Assembly (NCBI GenBank): GCA_963729115.1
Contig: CAVSMR010000011.1
Location: 186,001 to 250,000, forward strand
Origin: Actinophytocola sp963729115
GTDB lineage: Bacteria; Actinomycetota; Actinomycetes; Mycobacteriales; Pseudonocardiaceae
Direction: 5' to 3'
DNA: 64,000 bases
Shown: one piece after another, positions 26,611-35,168 of the stretch
Layout: each line of letters opens with the position of its first letter
Numbering within the stretch: position 1 is the first letter of the stretch
Translations under genes and position numbers: made by a program
The notes under the pieces: generated by a model
What the model was told of the DNA's origin: nothing
What the model saw: only the letters and a program-made list of their open reading frames with translations
Database searches by the model: none

Positions 26611-27996
26611 TTACGCCGCGGGCTCGGCGACCGGGCGGCGCACCCGCAGGCCGGTGGCGAGGACGGCGAGCGCGCCGGCCGCCGACAGCGCCGCCGTGAC
26701 GATCGCCGCGGCGTCCCAGCCGGACACGAGGGCGGCCGGATCGTCATGCGCGGCAAGCATTGCCACGATCGTGACGCCCAGCGCGCCGCCCACGTAGCGG
26801 GCCGTGTTGTTGGCGCCGCTGCCGACGCCGCTCTGTCCGATCGGGACGCTCGCGACCGCGATCTGGCCCAGTGCCGCGTTGAGCACGCCGCTGCCGACGC
26901 CCGCGACGAGCATGCCCGGCAGCAGGTCGAGCACCGACGCGTCCCGGTGCAGCCCGGCCAGCAGGGCGAGGCCGGCCGCGACCACGAGCAGGCTCGTCAC
27001 CAGCCGGTAGCGCACCGAGAAGCTCGCGGGCAGCCGCCGGGCGAGCAGCGCCACGACCGCGCTCGTACCGGACCAGCCGAGCAGCAGCGCCGCGGCCTGC
27101 AGCGTCGTGTAGCCGAGCGCGCGCTGCAGGAAGGCCGGCGAGAACGACATCAGCCCGATCACGCCCGCCCCGGTCGCGAACGCCGCCGCGATCGAGGACA
27201 TGAACGCGGGCCGGCGAAACAGCGTCAGGTCGAGCATCGGCTCGCGTACCCGGGTCTCCCACCGGACGAAGCCCGCGACGAGCACCACCGCGGCGGCGAG
27301 CAGCGCGACGGGCTGCCAGCCCCAGTGCAGCCGGCCTTCGACGAGCCCGGCGAGCAACGCCACGAGCCCGCCACCGAGCAGCAGCGCACCGGCGGCGTCC
27401 ACCCGCCGCGGCCGCTGCGCGCGGGACTCCTCGAGCAGCAGCCACCCGGCGCCGGCCAGCGCCGCCGAGGCCGCGGTGAGCAGCCAGAACCCGGCGCGCC
27501 AGCCGGCGGTCTCGTCGAGCCAGCCCATCACGAGCGGGCCGGCCGCGATGCCGGCGCCCACGGTCGCGCCCCACACGCCGGTGGCGCGCACCCGTTGCGG
27601 TCCCGACGGAAAGGCGTGCCCGATGAGCCCGAGGCTGCACGAGACGACCGCCGCGCCGCCGATCCCCTGCCCGATCCGCGCGAGCACGAGCACGAGGGTC
27701 GAGGGCGCGAGGGCACCGGCCGCGGAGGTGACCGCGAGGACCGCCGCCCCCAGCACGAGCATGCGCCGCCGGCCGTGGTCGTCGCCGATCGCCCCGGTGA
27801 CCAGCAGCGCCGCCGCGAGCCCGACGCTCATCGAGCTGAGGATCCAGGCCTGGCCGCCGGGCCCGCTGCCGAGCGACCGGGCGGTGCTGACCAGCGTGGC
27901 CAGCGGGGTGGTGAACGCGACCATCACGACGAACGTCGCCAGCGCCGAGACGCCCAGGGTCCGAGACCGCACGCCTGCCTCCCTCGGTTCGGTCAC
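26611..27996 (-). CDS. MFS drug-efflux-type transporter (DHA2/EmrB-like)
   Basis: A 461-residue multi-pass membrane protein. The loop signature is GAIGDDHGRRRMLVLG (about 68-83) and the antiporter-type motif C lies in WGATVGAGIAAGPLVMGWL (about 145-163). About 14 hydrophobic segments fit the DHA2 proton-driven efflux group. Substrate unknown. The GTG start overlaps a palindrome and faces a divergent HxlR regulator 56 bases away, which suggests local repression. It ends 39 bases before the HipA-like kinase gene on the same strand. Confidence 0.88.
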   Translation of the reverse strand: MTEPREAGVRSRTLGVSALATFVVMVAFTTPLATLVSTARSLGSGPGGQAWILSSMSVGLAAALLVTGAIGDDHGRRRMLVLGAAVLAVTSAAGALAPSTLVLVLARIGQGIGGAAVVSCSLGLIGHAFPSGPQRVRATGVWGATVGAGIAAGPLVMGWLDETAGWRAGFWLLTAASAALAGAGWLLLEESRAQRPRRVDAAGALLLGGGLVALLAGLVEGRLHWGWQPVALLAAAVVLVAGFVRWETRVREPMLDLTLFRRPAFMSSIAAAFATGAGVIGLMSFSPAFLQRALGYTTLQAAALLLGWSGTSAVVALLARRLPASFSVRYRLVTSLLVVAAGLALLAGLHRDASVLDLLPGMLVAGVGSGVLNAALGQIAVASVPIGQSGVGSGANNTARYVGGALGVTIVAMLAAHDDPAALVSGWDAAAIVTAALSAAGALAVLATGLRVRRPVAEPAA

Positions 27997-28030
27997 CGAA
28001 CTCTAGCAGTCAAGGTTCAGTGAATGAACC
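27987..28030. promoter_or_regulatory. Paired palindromes between MFS and HxlR genes
   Basis: Two perfect inverted repeats lie in the divergent promoter: GTTCGG-TCA-CCGAAC at 27987-28001 and GGTTCA-GTGAA-TGAACC at 28014-28030. Their centres are about 28 bases apart and both contain GTTC/GAAC half-sites. The first covers the MFS start codon. They are candidate HxlR operators controlling both genes. If so, the HxlR protein starts at the GTG at 28053, not upstream. Confidence 0.6.
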
Positions 28031-28052
28031 ATTGCCGGTAGGCTCCCACGAT

Positions 28053-28586
28053 GTGGCACTCGGACGGGACTACGACGGACAGAACTGCTCGCTGGCCCGC
28101 GCCCTCGAGGTGGTCGGCGAGCGGTGGACGATCCTCGTGCTGCGCGACCTGTTCTTCGGCGTGCGGCGGTTCACCGACCTGCGGGCACACCTCGACATCC
28201 CGCGGGCGGTGCTGACCGATCGGCTCGCCCGGCTCGTCGCCGAGGGCGTGCTGACGCGGACCGAGTACCGGCGCGGGCGGTACGAGTACACGCTCACGCC
28301 GCACGGGCGCGAGCTGTGGCCGGCGCTGTTCGCGCTGGCCCAGTGGGGCGAGCGGCACCATTCGCCCGACGGTCGGCGGCGGATCTTCAGCCACGCGCCG
28401 TGCGGCATGGACCTGACGTCGAGCGGGACGTGTCCGGAGTGTGGGACGACGCCGCCGCCCGAGGAGATCGACGTCCGGCCCGGGCCCGGGGTCCGGCACG
28501 ACCGGGTGGACCCGGTGAGCGTCGCGCTCCGGGCCCCGCACCGGCTGCTCGTCCCGCTGCTCACCGCGCCGCGGACCGACACCTGA
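28053..28586 (+). CDS. HxlR-family winged-helix regulator with C-terminal Cys cluster
   Basis: A 177-residue DNA-binding protein. It opens VALGRDYDGQNCSLARALEV, with the single redox-type cysteine often seen in this family, and continues into the winged helix WTILVLRDLFFGVRRFTDL and a wing at RRGRYEYTLT. After the domain, CGMDLTSSGTCPECG provides a zinc-ribbon-like Cys set (about 121-135). Members sense aldehydes, quinones or disulfide stress, or cell-wall signals. The GTG at 28053 matches the usual family start; a GTG at 28020 would add 11 residues but lies inside a palindrome. It probably regulates the divergent MFS gene. Confidence 0.88.
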   Translation: MALGRDYDGQNCSLARALEVVGERWTILVLRDLFFGVRRFTDLRAHLDIPRAVLTDRLARLVAEGVLTRTEYRRGRYEYTLTPHGRELWPALFALAQWGERHHSPDGRRRIFSHAPCGMDLTSSGTCPECGTTPPPEEIDVRPGPGVRHDRVDPVSVALRAPHRLLVPLLTAPRTDT

Positions 28587-28611
28587 GCACGAAGCGGTTT
28601 GACCGGCCGGG

Positions 28612-28650
28612 GTGAACATCTGTTTACTCCAGGGGTGAACACCGGTTCAC
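28612..28650. promoter_or_regulatory. Tandem 16-bp inverted repeats before MFS gene
   Basis: Site A, 28612-28627, is GTGAAC-N4-GTTTAC. Site B, 28635-28650, is a perfect GTGAAC-N4-GTTCAC. Centres are 23 bases apart. Site B overlaps the likely GTG start of the MFS gene. This looks like the operator of the TetR protein encoded after the transporter (inference). Confidence 0.6.
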
Positions 28651-30095
28651 GGTCCGGGACGGCTCGGTCCCGCCGACTCATGGTCGTGTTGTGCGGTTGC
28701 GGCGTCACCGTGTCGCTGATGCACACCCTCGTGGTGCCGCTGCTGCCCGAGATCTCCCGCATCATGGGGCTCTCGCAGGACTCCGCGTCCTGGCTGCTGA
28801 CCGTCACGATGCTGGCCGGCGCCGTGTGCGCGCCGGTGGCGGGCCGGCTCGGCGACATGGTCGGCAAGCGGATCGTCCTCGCGGTCGCCCTCGGGCTGAT
28901 GACGGCCGGCTCGATGGTGGGCGCGGTGAGCGGTTCGTTCGCCGTGCTGCTCGTCGCGCGGATGCTGCAGGGCGCCGCGTTCGGGGTGCTGCCGCTGGGC
29001 ATCAGCATCCTCAAGGACGAGCTGCCCGAGAACCGGATCATGGCCGGCACCGCGACGATGAGCTCCACGCTCGGCGTCGGCGCGGCCATCGGCATGCCGC
29101 TCGCCGGCGTGATCGCCCAGCTGCTGAGCTGGCACGCCGTCTTCTGGGCCGCCACCGCCGCCTCGTTCGTGGTGCTCGTCCTCGTGCTCGTATTCGTCCC
29201 GGAGTCGCCCGTGCGCTCGGGTGGCCGGTTCGACGTCGTCGGCGCGGCCGGGCTCGCCGCCGGCCTGGTGGCGCTGCTCCTCGCGATCTCGCAGGGCGCG
29301 CGCTGGGGCTGGGCGAGCGTGCCGACGCTGGGGCTGTTCGCCGGCTCGGCCGTGGTGCTCGCCGTCTGGTCACTGCACCAGTGGCGGGTCCGCTCCCCGC
29401 TGGTCGACCTGCGCACGTCGACCCAGCCGGTCGTGCTGCTCACGAACCTCGCCACCACGCTCATCGGCGTCGGCATGTTCGCGAGCTTCATGCTGACCCC
29501 GCTGCAGCTGCAGGCACCGGCGGCGACCGGCTACGGGTTCGGCCTGCCGGTCATGCTCGCCGGCGTCTGCATGCTGCCGACCGGGCTCGGCATGCTGTTC
29601 TTCTCCCCCGTCTCCGCCAGGCTCTCCGCCCGCCGCGGTGCGCACGTCACGCTGCTGTCCGGCGCGCTGATCATGTCCGCGGCCAACGTCGCCGCGGCGC
29701 TGCTGCCCGGCCACCTCGCGGTGTTGCTGTGCGTGCTGATGGTGCTCTCGACGGGCGCGGCGCTGTGCTTCTCCGCGATGCCCACGCTGATCATGAACTG
29801 GGTGCCGGCCACCGAGACCGCGTCGGCGAACAGCCTCAACGCGTTGCTGCGCACGATCGGCACGAGCAGCTGCGCCGCGATCGGCGGCACCTTCCTGGCC
29901 GCGTTCACCATCGACGTCGGCGACCGGCCGGTCGCGGCGTCGACCGGGTTCACCCTCACCTACGTGCTCGCCGCCGCGTGCTCGCTGGCCGCGGCCGGGC
30001 TCGCGACAGCGGTGACGTTCGCGGTCCGGCGCGCGGGCGCCCGCCTGGCCGAGGTCACCTCGGTCGACGACCCCGACGTGGACCTCGTCGCCTGA
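28635..30095 (+). CDS. MFS efflux-type transporter
   Basis: A 486-residue multi-pass protein when started at the GTG 28635; ATG 28680 and TTG 28599 are other choices. It has the loop motif GRLGDMVGKRIVLAVALG and the motif C-like GVGAAIGMPLAGVIAQLL, with about 14 hydrophobic segments, as in DHA2 drug exporters. The cargo is unknown. A TetR gene follows 72 bases after the stop on the same strand, and tandem palindromes sit at its start. The transporter-regulator unit ends at a strong hairpin at 30788. Confidence 0.88.
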   Translation: MNTGSRSGTARSRRLMVVLCGCGVTVSLMHTLVVPLLPEISRIMGLSQDSASWLLTVTMLAGAVCAPVAGRLGDMVGKRIVLAVALGLMTAGSMVGAVSGSFAVLLVARMLQGAAFGVLPLGISILKDELPENRIMAGTATMSSTLGVGAAIGMPLAGVIAQLLSWHAVFWAATAASFVVLVLVLVFVPESPVRSGGRFDVVGAAGLAAGLVALLLAISQGARWGWASVPTLGLFAGSAVVLAVWSLHQWRVRSPLVDLRTSTQPVVLLTNLATTLIGVGMFASFMLTPLQLQAPAATGYGFGLPVMLAGVCMLPTGLGMLFFSPVSARLSARRGAHVTLLSGALIMSAANVAAALLPGHLAVLLCVLMVLSTGAALCFSAMPTLIMNWVPATETASANSLNALLRTIGTSSCAAIGGTFLAAFTIDVGDRPVAASTGFTLTYVLAAACSLAAAGLATAVTFAVRRAGARLAEVTSVDDPDVDLVA

Positions 30096-30167
30096 TCGGT
30101 CCATCCGACCGGGTTCGGTGATCGTCGTGTGCTCGGCCGAGACCAGGCCTTAGTACGCTTCGCCGCC

Positions 30168-30740
30168 ATGGGCATCGCAGGCACGCCGGCCGCCGAGCCG
30201 ACGACCGGTGGCCAGACGCGCGAGGCGATCCTGCGTGCCGCCCGGCGGCGCTTCGCCCAGCGCGGCTTCGCGGAGGTCGGGCTGCGCGACATCGCGCTGG
30301 ACTGCGGGGTCAGCGCCGCGCTCGTGGTGAAGTACTTCGGCACCAAGGAACAGCTGTTCGCCGAGGCCGTCTCCTTCGAGGCCGAGGCGCGGGCGCTGCT
30401 GGACTGCCCGCTGGACCGGCTCGGCGACCACCTCGTCCGCACGCTGCTGGAGCTGCACGACCGCGCCCACTCCGACCCGTTCCTGCGTGCCGTGCTGGCC
30501 GCGTTCCGGCCCAACGGCGCGGAGTTCGCCGCCTCGTTCCAGCGCTACTTCGCCAAGCCGCTCGCCGCACGCCTGGCCGGCCGGGACGCCCAGCTGCGCG
30601 CCGACCAGGTCTGCGCGCAGCTGATCGGCCTCGGCGCCGTCCGCCTCGCGATCAAGCTGCCGGGTGTCGCGGACCTGTCCGTGGACCGCCTGGTCGAGCT
30701 GACCGGCCCGCGCCTGCAGGAGCTGATCGACGCCCCGTGA
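30168..30740 (+). CDS. TetR/AcrR-family regulator
   Basis: A 190-residue repressor. The HTH is TREAILRAARRRFAQRGFAEVGLRDIALDCGVSAALVVKYFGTKEQLF, spanning about residues 17-64. The remaining helical domain would bind the inducer and resembles TetR_C_33-type sequences. The ATG at 30168 is chosen because MGIAGTPAAEP is a reasonable N-terminus; an in-frame start 13 codons upstream is less likely. It probably controls the MFS gene just before it through the 28612-28650 repeats. Confidence 0.9.
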   Translation: MGIAGTPAAEPTTGGQTREAILRAARRRFAQRGFAEVGLRDIALDCGVSAALVVKYFGTKEQLFAEAVSFEAEARALLDCPLDRLGDHLVRTLLELHDRAHSDPFLRAVLAAFRPNGAEFAASFQRYFAKPLAARLAGRDAQLRADQVCAQLIGLGAVRLAIKLPGVADLSVDRLVELTGPRLQELIDAP

Positions 30741-30787
30741 CGGCTCGCGCCCGCGCGGCGGGTGCCGGCCGGCCGGTCCCGCAAAGG

Positions 30788-30825
30788 GCGATGCGCTCGC
30801 CGGGGCACGGTGGCGAGCGCATCGC
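30788..30825. terminator. Strong bidirectional hairpin
   Basis: 14-bp perfect arms (GCGATGCGCTCGCC at 30788-30801 and its complement at 30812-30825) enclose a 10-base loop. It lies between the convergent tetR and FAD-reductase genes, 47 and 58 bases from their stops, and can end transcription from both sides. Confidence 0.8.
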
Positions 30826-30883
30826 TTCGGGCGGGGAGCTTGCTCTTCGGTTGTCGGTCGCGGGTGTCGGTCGCGGGTAGCGG

Positions 30884-33565
30884 TCAGTGGCGGCGGCGCT
30901 GCACGGGATGCAGCCGGCCGTCACTGTGCACCGGTCCGGCGGGACCACGCCGAGCCGGCGGGAACTGGTCGTAGGAGTCCTCCGGACCCATCCGCCGAGC
31001 CGGCGGGAACTGGTCGTACGAGTCCTCCGGACCCATCCGCCGCGCCGGCGGGAACGCGCCGTAGGACTCCACCGCGCTGAGCTGCGCCGGGGGCATGCTG
31101 TCGTACGAGTCGGCCGGGCCGCGGCGGGCCGGGGGCATGCGGTCCCAGGAGTCGGCCGGACCGCGCTGCTGCGGGCCCCATCCGCGCCCGCCCGGGCCGT
31201 CCTCCCACGGCTGGGTGCCCAGCCGCGGCGGGTCGTAGGCCTGGCCTTGCACGGGTGGCAGCCGGGTGTAGGAGTCCACCGGCCCCTGCCGCCCACCCTG
31301 GTACGCCGGCGGCATGCCGTCGTACGAGTCCTCCGGCCCGGGCCGGAAGCCGTTCGCCGGCCGCGCGCGGCCATGCGATTCCACCGGCCCCCGACCGTCC
31401 CTGTCCACCGGCGGCATACGGTCGTACGAGTCCTCCGGGACCCGCCACGGATCAACCGGCCGCATCCGGGTGTTCGACCGGAGCTGGTCGTTGATCGGCG
31501 GCACCGCGGGAAGGCGCTCGTACGAGTCCTCCGGCCCGGGCCGGCCTCCCGGCATGCGGCCGTCGGCCGGCCGCATCCGGGCGTTCGGTTCGGCGGGCCC
31601 GCGACCCCTCGGCCGCGCGCGCCCACCGTTGCCCACGGGTTGGATGCGCGAGTGTGAAGCGGCCGGCCCCATCGGACCGTCGCCCACGAGCTCGCCACGC
31701 GCGTCGATCCGGCCGATGCGGCCGGTCGACTCGACCAGCCGGCCGTCTGCGTCGACGAGGCCACCACGCCCAGGCGCGGGCCGGGTCGGCTCGGCGATCG
31801 GCCGTCCCGGGTTCGCGGCCATCGGGTTGGCCGGCATCATGTTCGGGTTCGACGCCGCCGGGTTGACGGGCATCATGTTCGGGTTCGACGCCATCGGGTT
31901 GACGGGCATCATGTTCGGGTTCGACGCCGCCGGGTTGGCCGGCATCATCCCGGGATTCGACGCCATCGGGTCGGCGGGCATCATGCCCGGGCTCGACGCC
32001 ATCGGGTCGGCCGGCAACATCCCCGGGCTCGACGCCGCCGGGTCGACGGCCTCGACCCAGCCGCTCGCCTCCGCCGACTGCGGGTCCCGGGGACGCCGGG
32101 GCTCCTTGGGCGGCAGCGCGTGGCGGCCCTTCTTCCGCTCCGCCGACGCGGCGAACCCGCGGGTGCGCTGCTGCCGATCGCCGCCCGCCGCGGGGATCCG
32201 GGTGCCGGTCGCGGCGGCCGGGCGGCGCGTGCGTGCGGCCGGGGTCTGCCGCGTACTGGTGGCGGGCGCCCGGCGGTTGGTGCTGGTGGCGGCGCTGACC
32301 GACTCGCGCGGGGCCGAAGCCGCGGGGGCCGGTGCGGCGGGCGCGTCGACCTCGGCCGGCTCGGCCGGCTGGTGGCCGGGCACCGGGTTCTGCCGCGCGA
32401 CGCTCTCGGTCCACGCCATCACCGACGACGGGCAGTCGACGCCGACCACGCCCATCAGCCGGCCTTCCTTGGCGTAGCCCACGACCGTGCCGGTGCCGTC
32501 GGTCGGGCTGCCCAGCGCGACGATGTCCGGGCCCAGCTTGGGCACGCCGGCGGCCTGGATCCGCACGCCGTACTGCTCGGTCCAGAACCGCGGCATCGGG
32601 GTGAACGGCTTGGCCGCCGCCCGGCCCGCGAGCAGGTTCTCCGCCGCGGCGCGGCCCATCTCGATCGCGTTGAGCCAGTGCTCGATGCGGCGCGGGACGG
32701 TGTCGAACCGGATGTTCGGCCACTGCGCGACGTCACCGGCGGCGACGACGTCCTCGGCGCCGACCACGTGGGTGGTCGCCTCGCAGACGACGCCGTTGTC
32801 CAGCGGCAGGCCGGACCCGCGCAGCCACGCGGTCGAGGGCACGGTGCCGGTCGCGAGCAGCACGCACGCGGCGAGCATGGTGGAGCCGTCCGCCAGCTGC
32901 AGCGCGATGCCGTCCTCGCGGGGCGCCCAGCGCTTCACCGAGTTGCCCAGCGCCAGGTCCACGCCGTGGTCGCCGTGCATCTTGGTCAGCCACTCGCCCA
33001 GGTCCTGGCCGAGCACGTTGCCGAGCAGGTTCTTGCCGCGGCCGATGAGCGTGACCTCGCGGCCCAGGTGGCGCAGGCTCGCCGCGATCTCGCAGCCGGT
33101 GAACCCGCCGCCGATGACGGCGACCGGGCCGGCGCGGTTCTCGCTGAGCACCCGCTCGAGGTCGAGCGCGTCGGGCAGCGTCCGCATCACGAGGACCCGC
33201 GGGTCCTCGTAGGGGACCTCGTTCTGCCGCCGCGCCTCGACACCGGTCGCGATGATCAGGCCGTCGTACTTGAGCTCCTCGTCGCCGGGCAGGCGCAGCG
33301 TGCGGCTGCGCGGCAGCAGGTACTGCACCTGGGTGCTCAGCCGCCACTTGGCGTTGACGTTCTGGTACGCGGGCAGCAGCAGGTCGTCCGGGCGCATGGT
33401 GCCCATCAGCAGCTGCTTGGACAGCGCCGGGCGGTGGTAGGGCGGCGTCGGCTCCGAGCCGACGATCACTACGTCACCCTCGAAGCCCAGCTCGCGGAGC
33501 CGTTCTGCGGCGCGGAGACCGCACAGCCCGGCACCCACCACGACGATCCGTTCGGGACGGCTCAT
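30884..33565 (-). CDS. FAD-dependent ferredoxin/NAD(P)H reductase with long repetitive C-terminal tail
   Basis: An 893-residue protein. Residues 1-395 form a typical rubredoxin/ferredoxin reductase: FAD motif VVVGAGLCGLRAAERL, the NAD(P)H-binding GGGFTGCEIAASL, and the second FAD motif VVAAGDVAQWPN. Residues 396-500 are Ala/Pro/Arg-rich and basic. Then come about seven 12-residue NPMASNPxMMP repeats and a last 250-residue stretch of PxDSYDxxPPA repeats rich in Arg, Pro and Met. No TM is visible. The ATG overlaps the stop of the ferric-reductase/ferredoxin gene, so it is the last gene of that operon. The tail is highly unusual for the family; its role (surface binding, scaffolding) is unknown. 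Confidence 0.9.
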   Translation of the reverse strand: MSRPERIVVVGAGLCGLRAAERLRELGFEGDVVIVGSEPTPPYHRPALSKQLLMGTMRPDDLLLPAYQNVNAKWRLSTQVQYLLPRSRTLRLPGDEELKYDGLIIATGVEARRQNEVPYEDPRVLVMRTLPDALDLERVLSENRAGPVAVIGGGFTGCEIAASLRHLGREVTLIGRGKNLLGNVLGQDLGEWLTKMHGDHGVDLALGNSVKRWAPREDGIALQLADGSTMLAACVLLATGTVPSTAWLRGSGLPLDNGVVCEATTHVVGAEDVVAAGDVAQWPNIRFDTVPRRIEHWLNAIEMGRAAAENLLAGRAAAKPFTPMPRFWTEQYGVRIQAAGVPKLGPDIVALGSPTDGTGTVVGYAKEGRLMGVVGVDCPSSVMAWTESVARQNPVPGHQPAEPAEVDAPAAPAPAASAPRESVSAATSTNRRAPATSTRQTPAARTRRPAAATGTRIPAAGGDRQQRTRGFAASAERKKGRHALPPKEPRRPRDPQSAEASGWVEAVDPAASSPGMLPADPMASSPGMMPADPMASNPGMMPANPAASNPNMMPVNPMASNPNMMPVNPAASNPNMMPANPMAANPGRPIAEPTRPAPGRGGLVDADGRLVESTGRIGRIDARGELVGDGPMGPAASHSRIQPVGNGGRARPRGRGPAEPNARMRPADGRMPGGRPGPEDSYERLPAVPPINDQLRSNTRMRPVDPWRVPEDSYDRMPPVDRDGRGPVESHGRARPANGFRPGPEDSYDGMPPAYQGGRQGPVDSYTRLPPVQGQAYDPPRLGTQPWEDGPGGRGWGPQQRGPADSWDRMPPARRGPADSYDSMPPAQLSAVESYGAFPPARRMGPEDSYDQFPPARRMGPEDSYDQFPPARRGPAGPVHSDGRLHPVQRRRH
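30940..31510 (-). repeat. Repeats encoding PEDSY(D/E)xxPPA units
   Basis: In-frame repeats in the FAD-reductase tail. The clearest pair has a 45-bp period (for example the copies beginning near 30961 and 31006), each encoding RRMGPEDSYDQFPPA. Diverged copies continue to about 31510 with SYDRMPP, SYDGMPP, SWDRMPP and SYERLP variants. Confidence 0.85.
31806..32051 (-). repeat. 36-bp tandem repeats encoding NPMASNPxMMP units
   Basis: About seven exact-period 36-bp units lie inside the FAD-reductase gene; for example the CATCAT/CAACAT positions are 31835, 31871, 31907, 31943, 31979 and 32015. Each unit encodes 12 residues alternating PMAS and PAAS with NPNMM, NPGMM or SPGMM. Low divergence suggests recent expansion. 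Confidence 0.95.
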
Positions 33566-34428
33566 CGGCCACGTACCTCCTGCAACTGAATCGCTTGCAT
33601 GGGGCAGGCCCGGGCGGCCGCCTGCGCTCCAGCGCGGTTGCCGTTCTCCGGGTCACGGACGTAGCGCAACCGCCCGTCCTCCAGGAGCTGGAACAACTCA
33701 GGCGACTCCGCCTGGCAGATGCCGTATCGACGGCACCGCTGGTTGTCCACGCTCACCGTGACTTTCCTGCCGTTTCGGGCGAGTCCGTTCACCGCACCGT
33801 TGGGGCGAACCTCGGACATGGTCGGTGGCGCCGCCTTCGGTGCCGCCGACAGGAGCCCCGCCTTGATCAACATGTTCGGCGGGGTGAGACGAAGGGCGGT
33901 GAGGGTGATCGCGGGCGTCAGGACGGTCACGCCGGCGAGCCAGGTGACCGCGAGGTGCCCGTTGGCGATGGCACCGAACCACGAGTGGACCACGACCAGG
34001 GCCACCGCCGGGTACGCCAGCTGGTGGAACCGCAGCCAGCGCCGGTAGTTCACGAAGTTCTTGAGGCTCGTCGCGAGCGTGATCGCGATCATCAGCTCGA
34101 GGCCGAGGATGCCCAGCCCGTGCCGGAACTTGCCACCGAAGGGCAGCATGATCCCGGCGATGGACAGGCCCTGCTCGCGCAGGAGCAGGAAGACGATCGC
34201 GTGGGTGAACCCGGTCGCGACCGTGAACGTCGCCATGACCATGTGGCCCGAGCGGATCGCCTGGTGGCCGGTGAGCCGGCGGATCCACCCGGTCGCCGTG
34301 AAGATGCCCCAGCAGAGCGTGAAGCACATCAGGACGTACGAGGCGCGCGCCGAGAACGCGGCCACTTCGCGGACGCCGATGTCGTGCTGCGGCAGCGCGA
34401 TGTCGATGACGGAGGCGGCGACGGTCAC
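33562..34428 (-). CDS. Ferric-reductase-like transmembrane cytochrome fused to a 3Fe-4S ferredoxin
   Basis: A 288-residue fusion. Residues 1-190 have about six TM segments with paired histidines expected to bind heme b (SGHMVMATFTVATGFTHA and LRFHQLAYPAVALVVVHSW), as in ferric reductase/YedZ-like domains. Residues 215-288 are a ferredoxin with CRRYGICQAESPELFQL and a final ACPMQAIQLQ. The CxxxxxC...CP spacing matches actinobacterial 3Fe-4S ferredoxins that serve P450s. Both ends overlap neighbours by ATGA, so all are translationally coupled. Electrons could pass from NAD(P)H through the FAD reductase to the ferredoxin and heme; the acceptor is unknown. Confidence 0.87.
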   Translation of the reverse strand: MTVAASVIDIALPQHDIGVREVAAFSARASYVLMCFTLCWGIFTATGWIRRLTGHQAIRSGHMVMATFTVATGFTHAIVFLLLREQGLSIAGIMLPFGGKFRHGLGILGLELMIAITLATSLKNFVNYRRWLRFHQLAYPAVALVVVHSWFGAIANGHLAVTWLAGVTVLTPAITLTALRLTPPNMLIKAGLLSAAPKAAPPTMSEVRPNGAVNGLARNGRKVTVSVDNQRCRRYGICQAESPELFQLLEDGRLRYVRDPENGNRAGAQAAARACPMQAIQLQEVRGR

Positions 34429-35147
34429 TTGGCCGCTCCGCGCGCGCTCAGCGTCCGCACGCCGAGCACGGTCCCGGCCGCCACCACGAGGAAGATCACG
34501 CCGCCGAGCAGTATCGCGCTGTTGCTGAGCGTGTTCTCCGGGTAGGAGGCGCTGCGCGCCGCGGCCTCACCGAACATGCCGTGGTCGTCGCTCACGTACC
34601 CGGTCTTCTCCAGCAGCGTCATGTGCTTGAGGACGATCGAGTTCGCCTGCGTGGCGAAGTCCCGGATCGTGTCGTTGCGGGTGCCTGCCCGGACCTCGGC
34701 GATCAGGCCGAAGACGGTGCCGTGCGCCGCGCGCAACCGGTCGGCGAAGGTCTTGTCGAACTCCTCGCCCTTCTTGCTGGAGATCTCGTTCATCCAGCCC
34801 TGCGTGGAGGACGACGGCTTGTCCGGCAGCTGCACGCCGTACTTGTCGGCGAGCTGGTTCACGACCGTGTTCAACTTCGTGTGGTCGGCCAGCATCGTCG
34901 CGCCGGCGTCCTTGACCGCCTGGGTCGTGCCGCGCTCGGTGCCGAGCTTTCCCATCGGCATTTCCCACATGTTCGCGAAGTTGATGACAGTGAGAAACTC
35001 ACGGTCACGCGCATCGAGCGTGTCCGCTTTTTTCGCCTGGGCTGCCTCGCTGTTCGCGCTGGCGAAGGCCACCCCGGCAGCCGGGAAGGCCGCTCCCAGG
35101 ATCACCAGCAGACCGGCTATGACCCATCTAATTGTTCCGCGTCGCAT
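34425..35147 (-). CDS. DUF4142 exported protein with C-terminal TM
   Basis: A 240-residue protein with a signal peptide (about 1-30) and a helical DUF4142 domain (about 45-185). The domain is recognised from DREFLTVINFANMWEM, ATMLADHTKLNTVVNQLADK and FDKTFADRLRAAHGTVFGL. Such domains resemble ferritin-like four-helix bundles. It carries a DHTK and an AAHG histidine at the places where bundles could bind metal. A final hydrophobic helix (about 211-233) anchors it in the membrane. It lies between a lipoprotein and the cytochrome/ferredoxin gene, which suggests that it serves the redox chain on the outer face. Confidence 0.88.
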   Translation of the reverse strand: MRRGTIRWVIAGLLVILGAAFPAAGVAFASANSEAAQAKKADTLDARDREFLTVINFANMWEMPMGKLGTERGTTQAVKDAGATMLADHTKLNTVVNQLADKYGVQLPDKPSSSTQGWMNEISSKKGEEFDKTFADRLRAAHGTVFGLIAEVRAGTRNDTIRDFATQANSIVLKHMTLLEKTGYVSDDHGMFGEAAARSASYPENTLSNSAILLGGVIFLVVAAGTVLGVRTLSARGAAK

Positions 35148-35168
35148 TTTGTGTGCCCCAAAATACCG

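Noticed and set aside
31806..32051. 36-bp periodic repeats resembling a CRISPR array
   Set aside because: The repeats are contiguous with no spacers, in frame, and encode regular protein units within the FAD-reductase gene.
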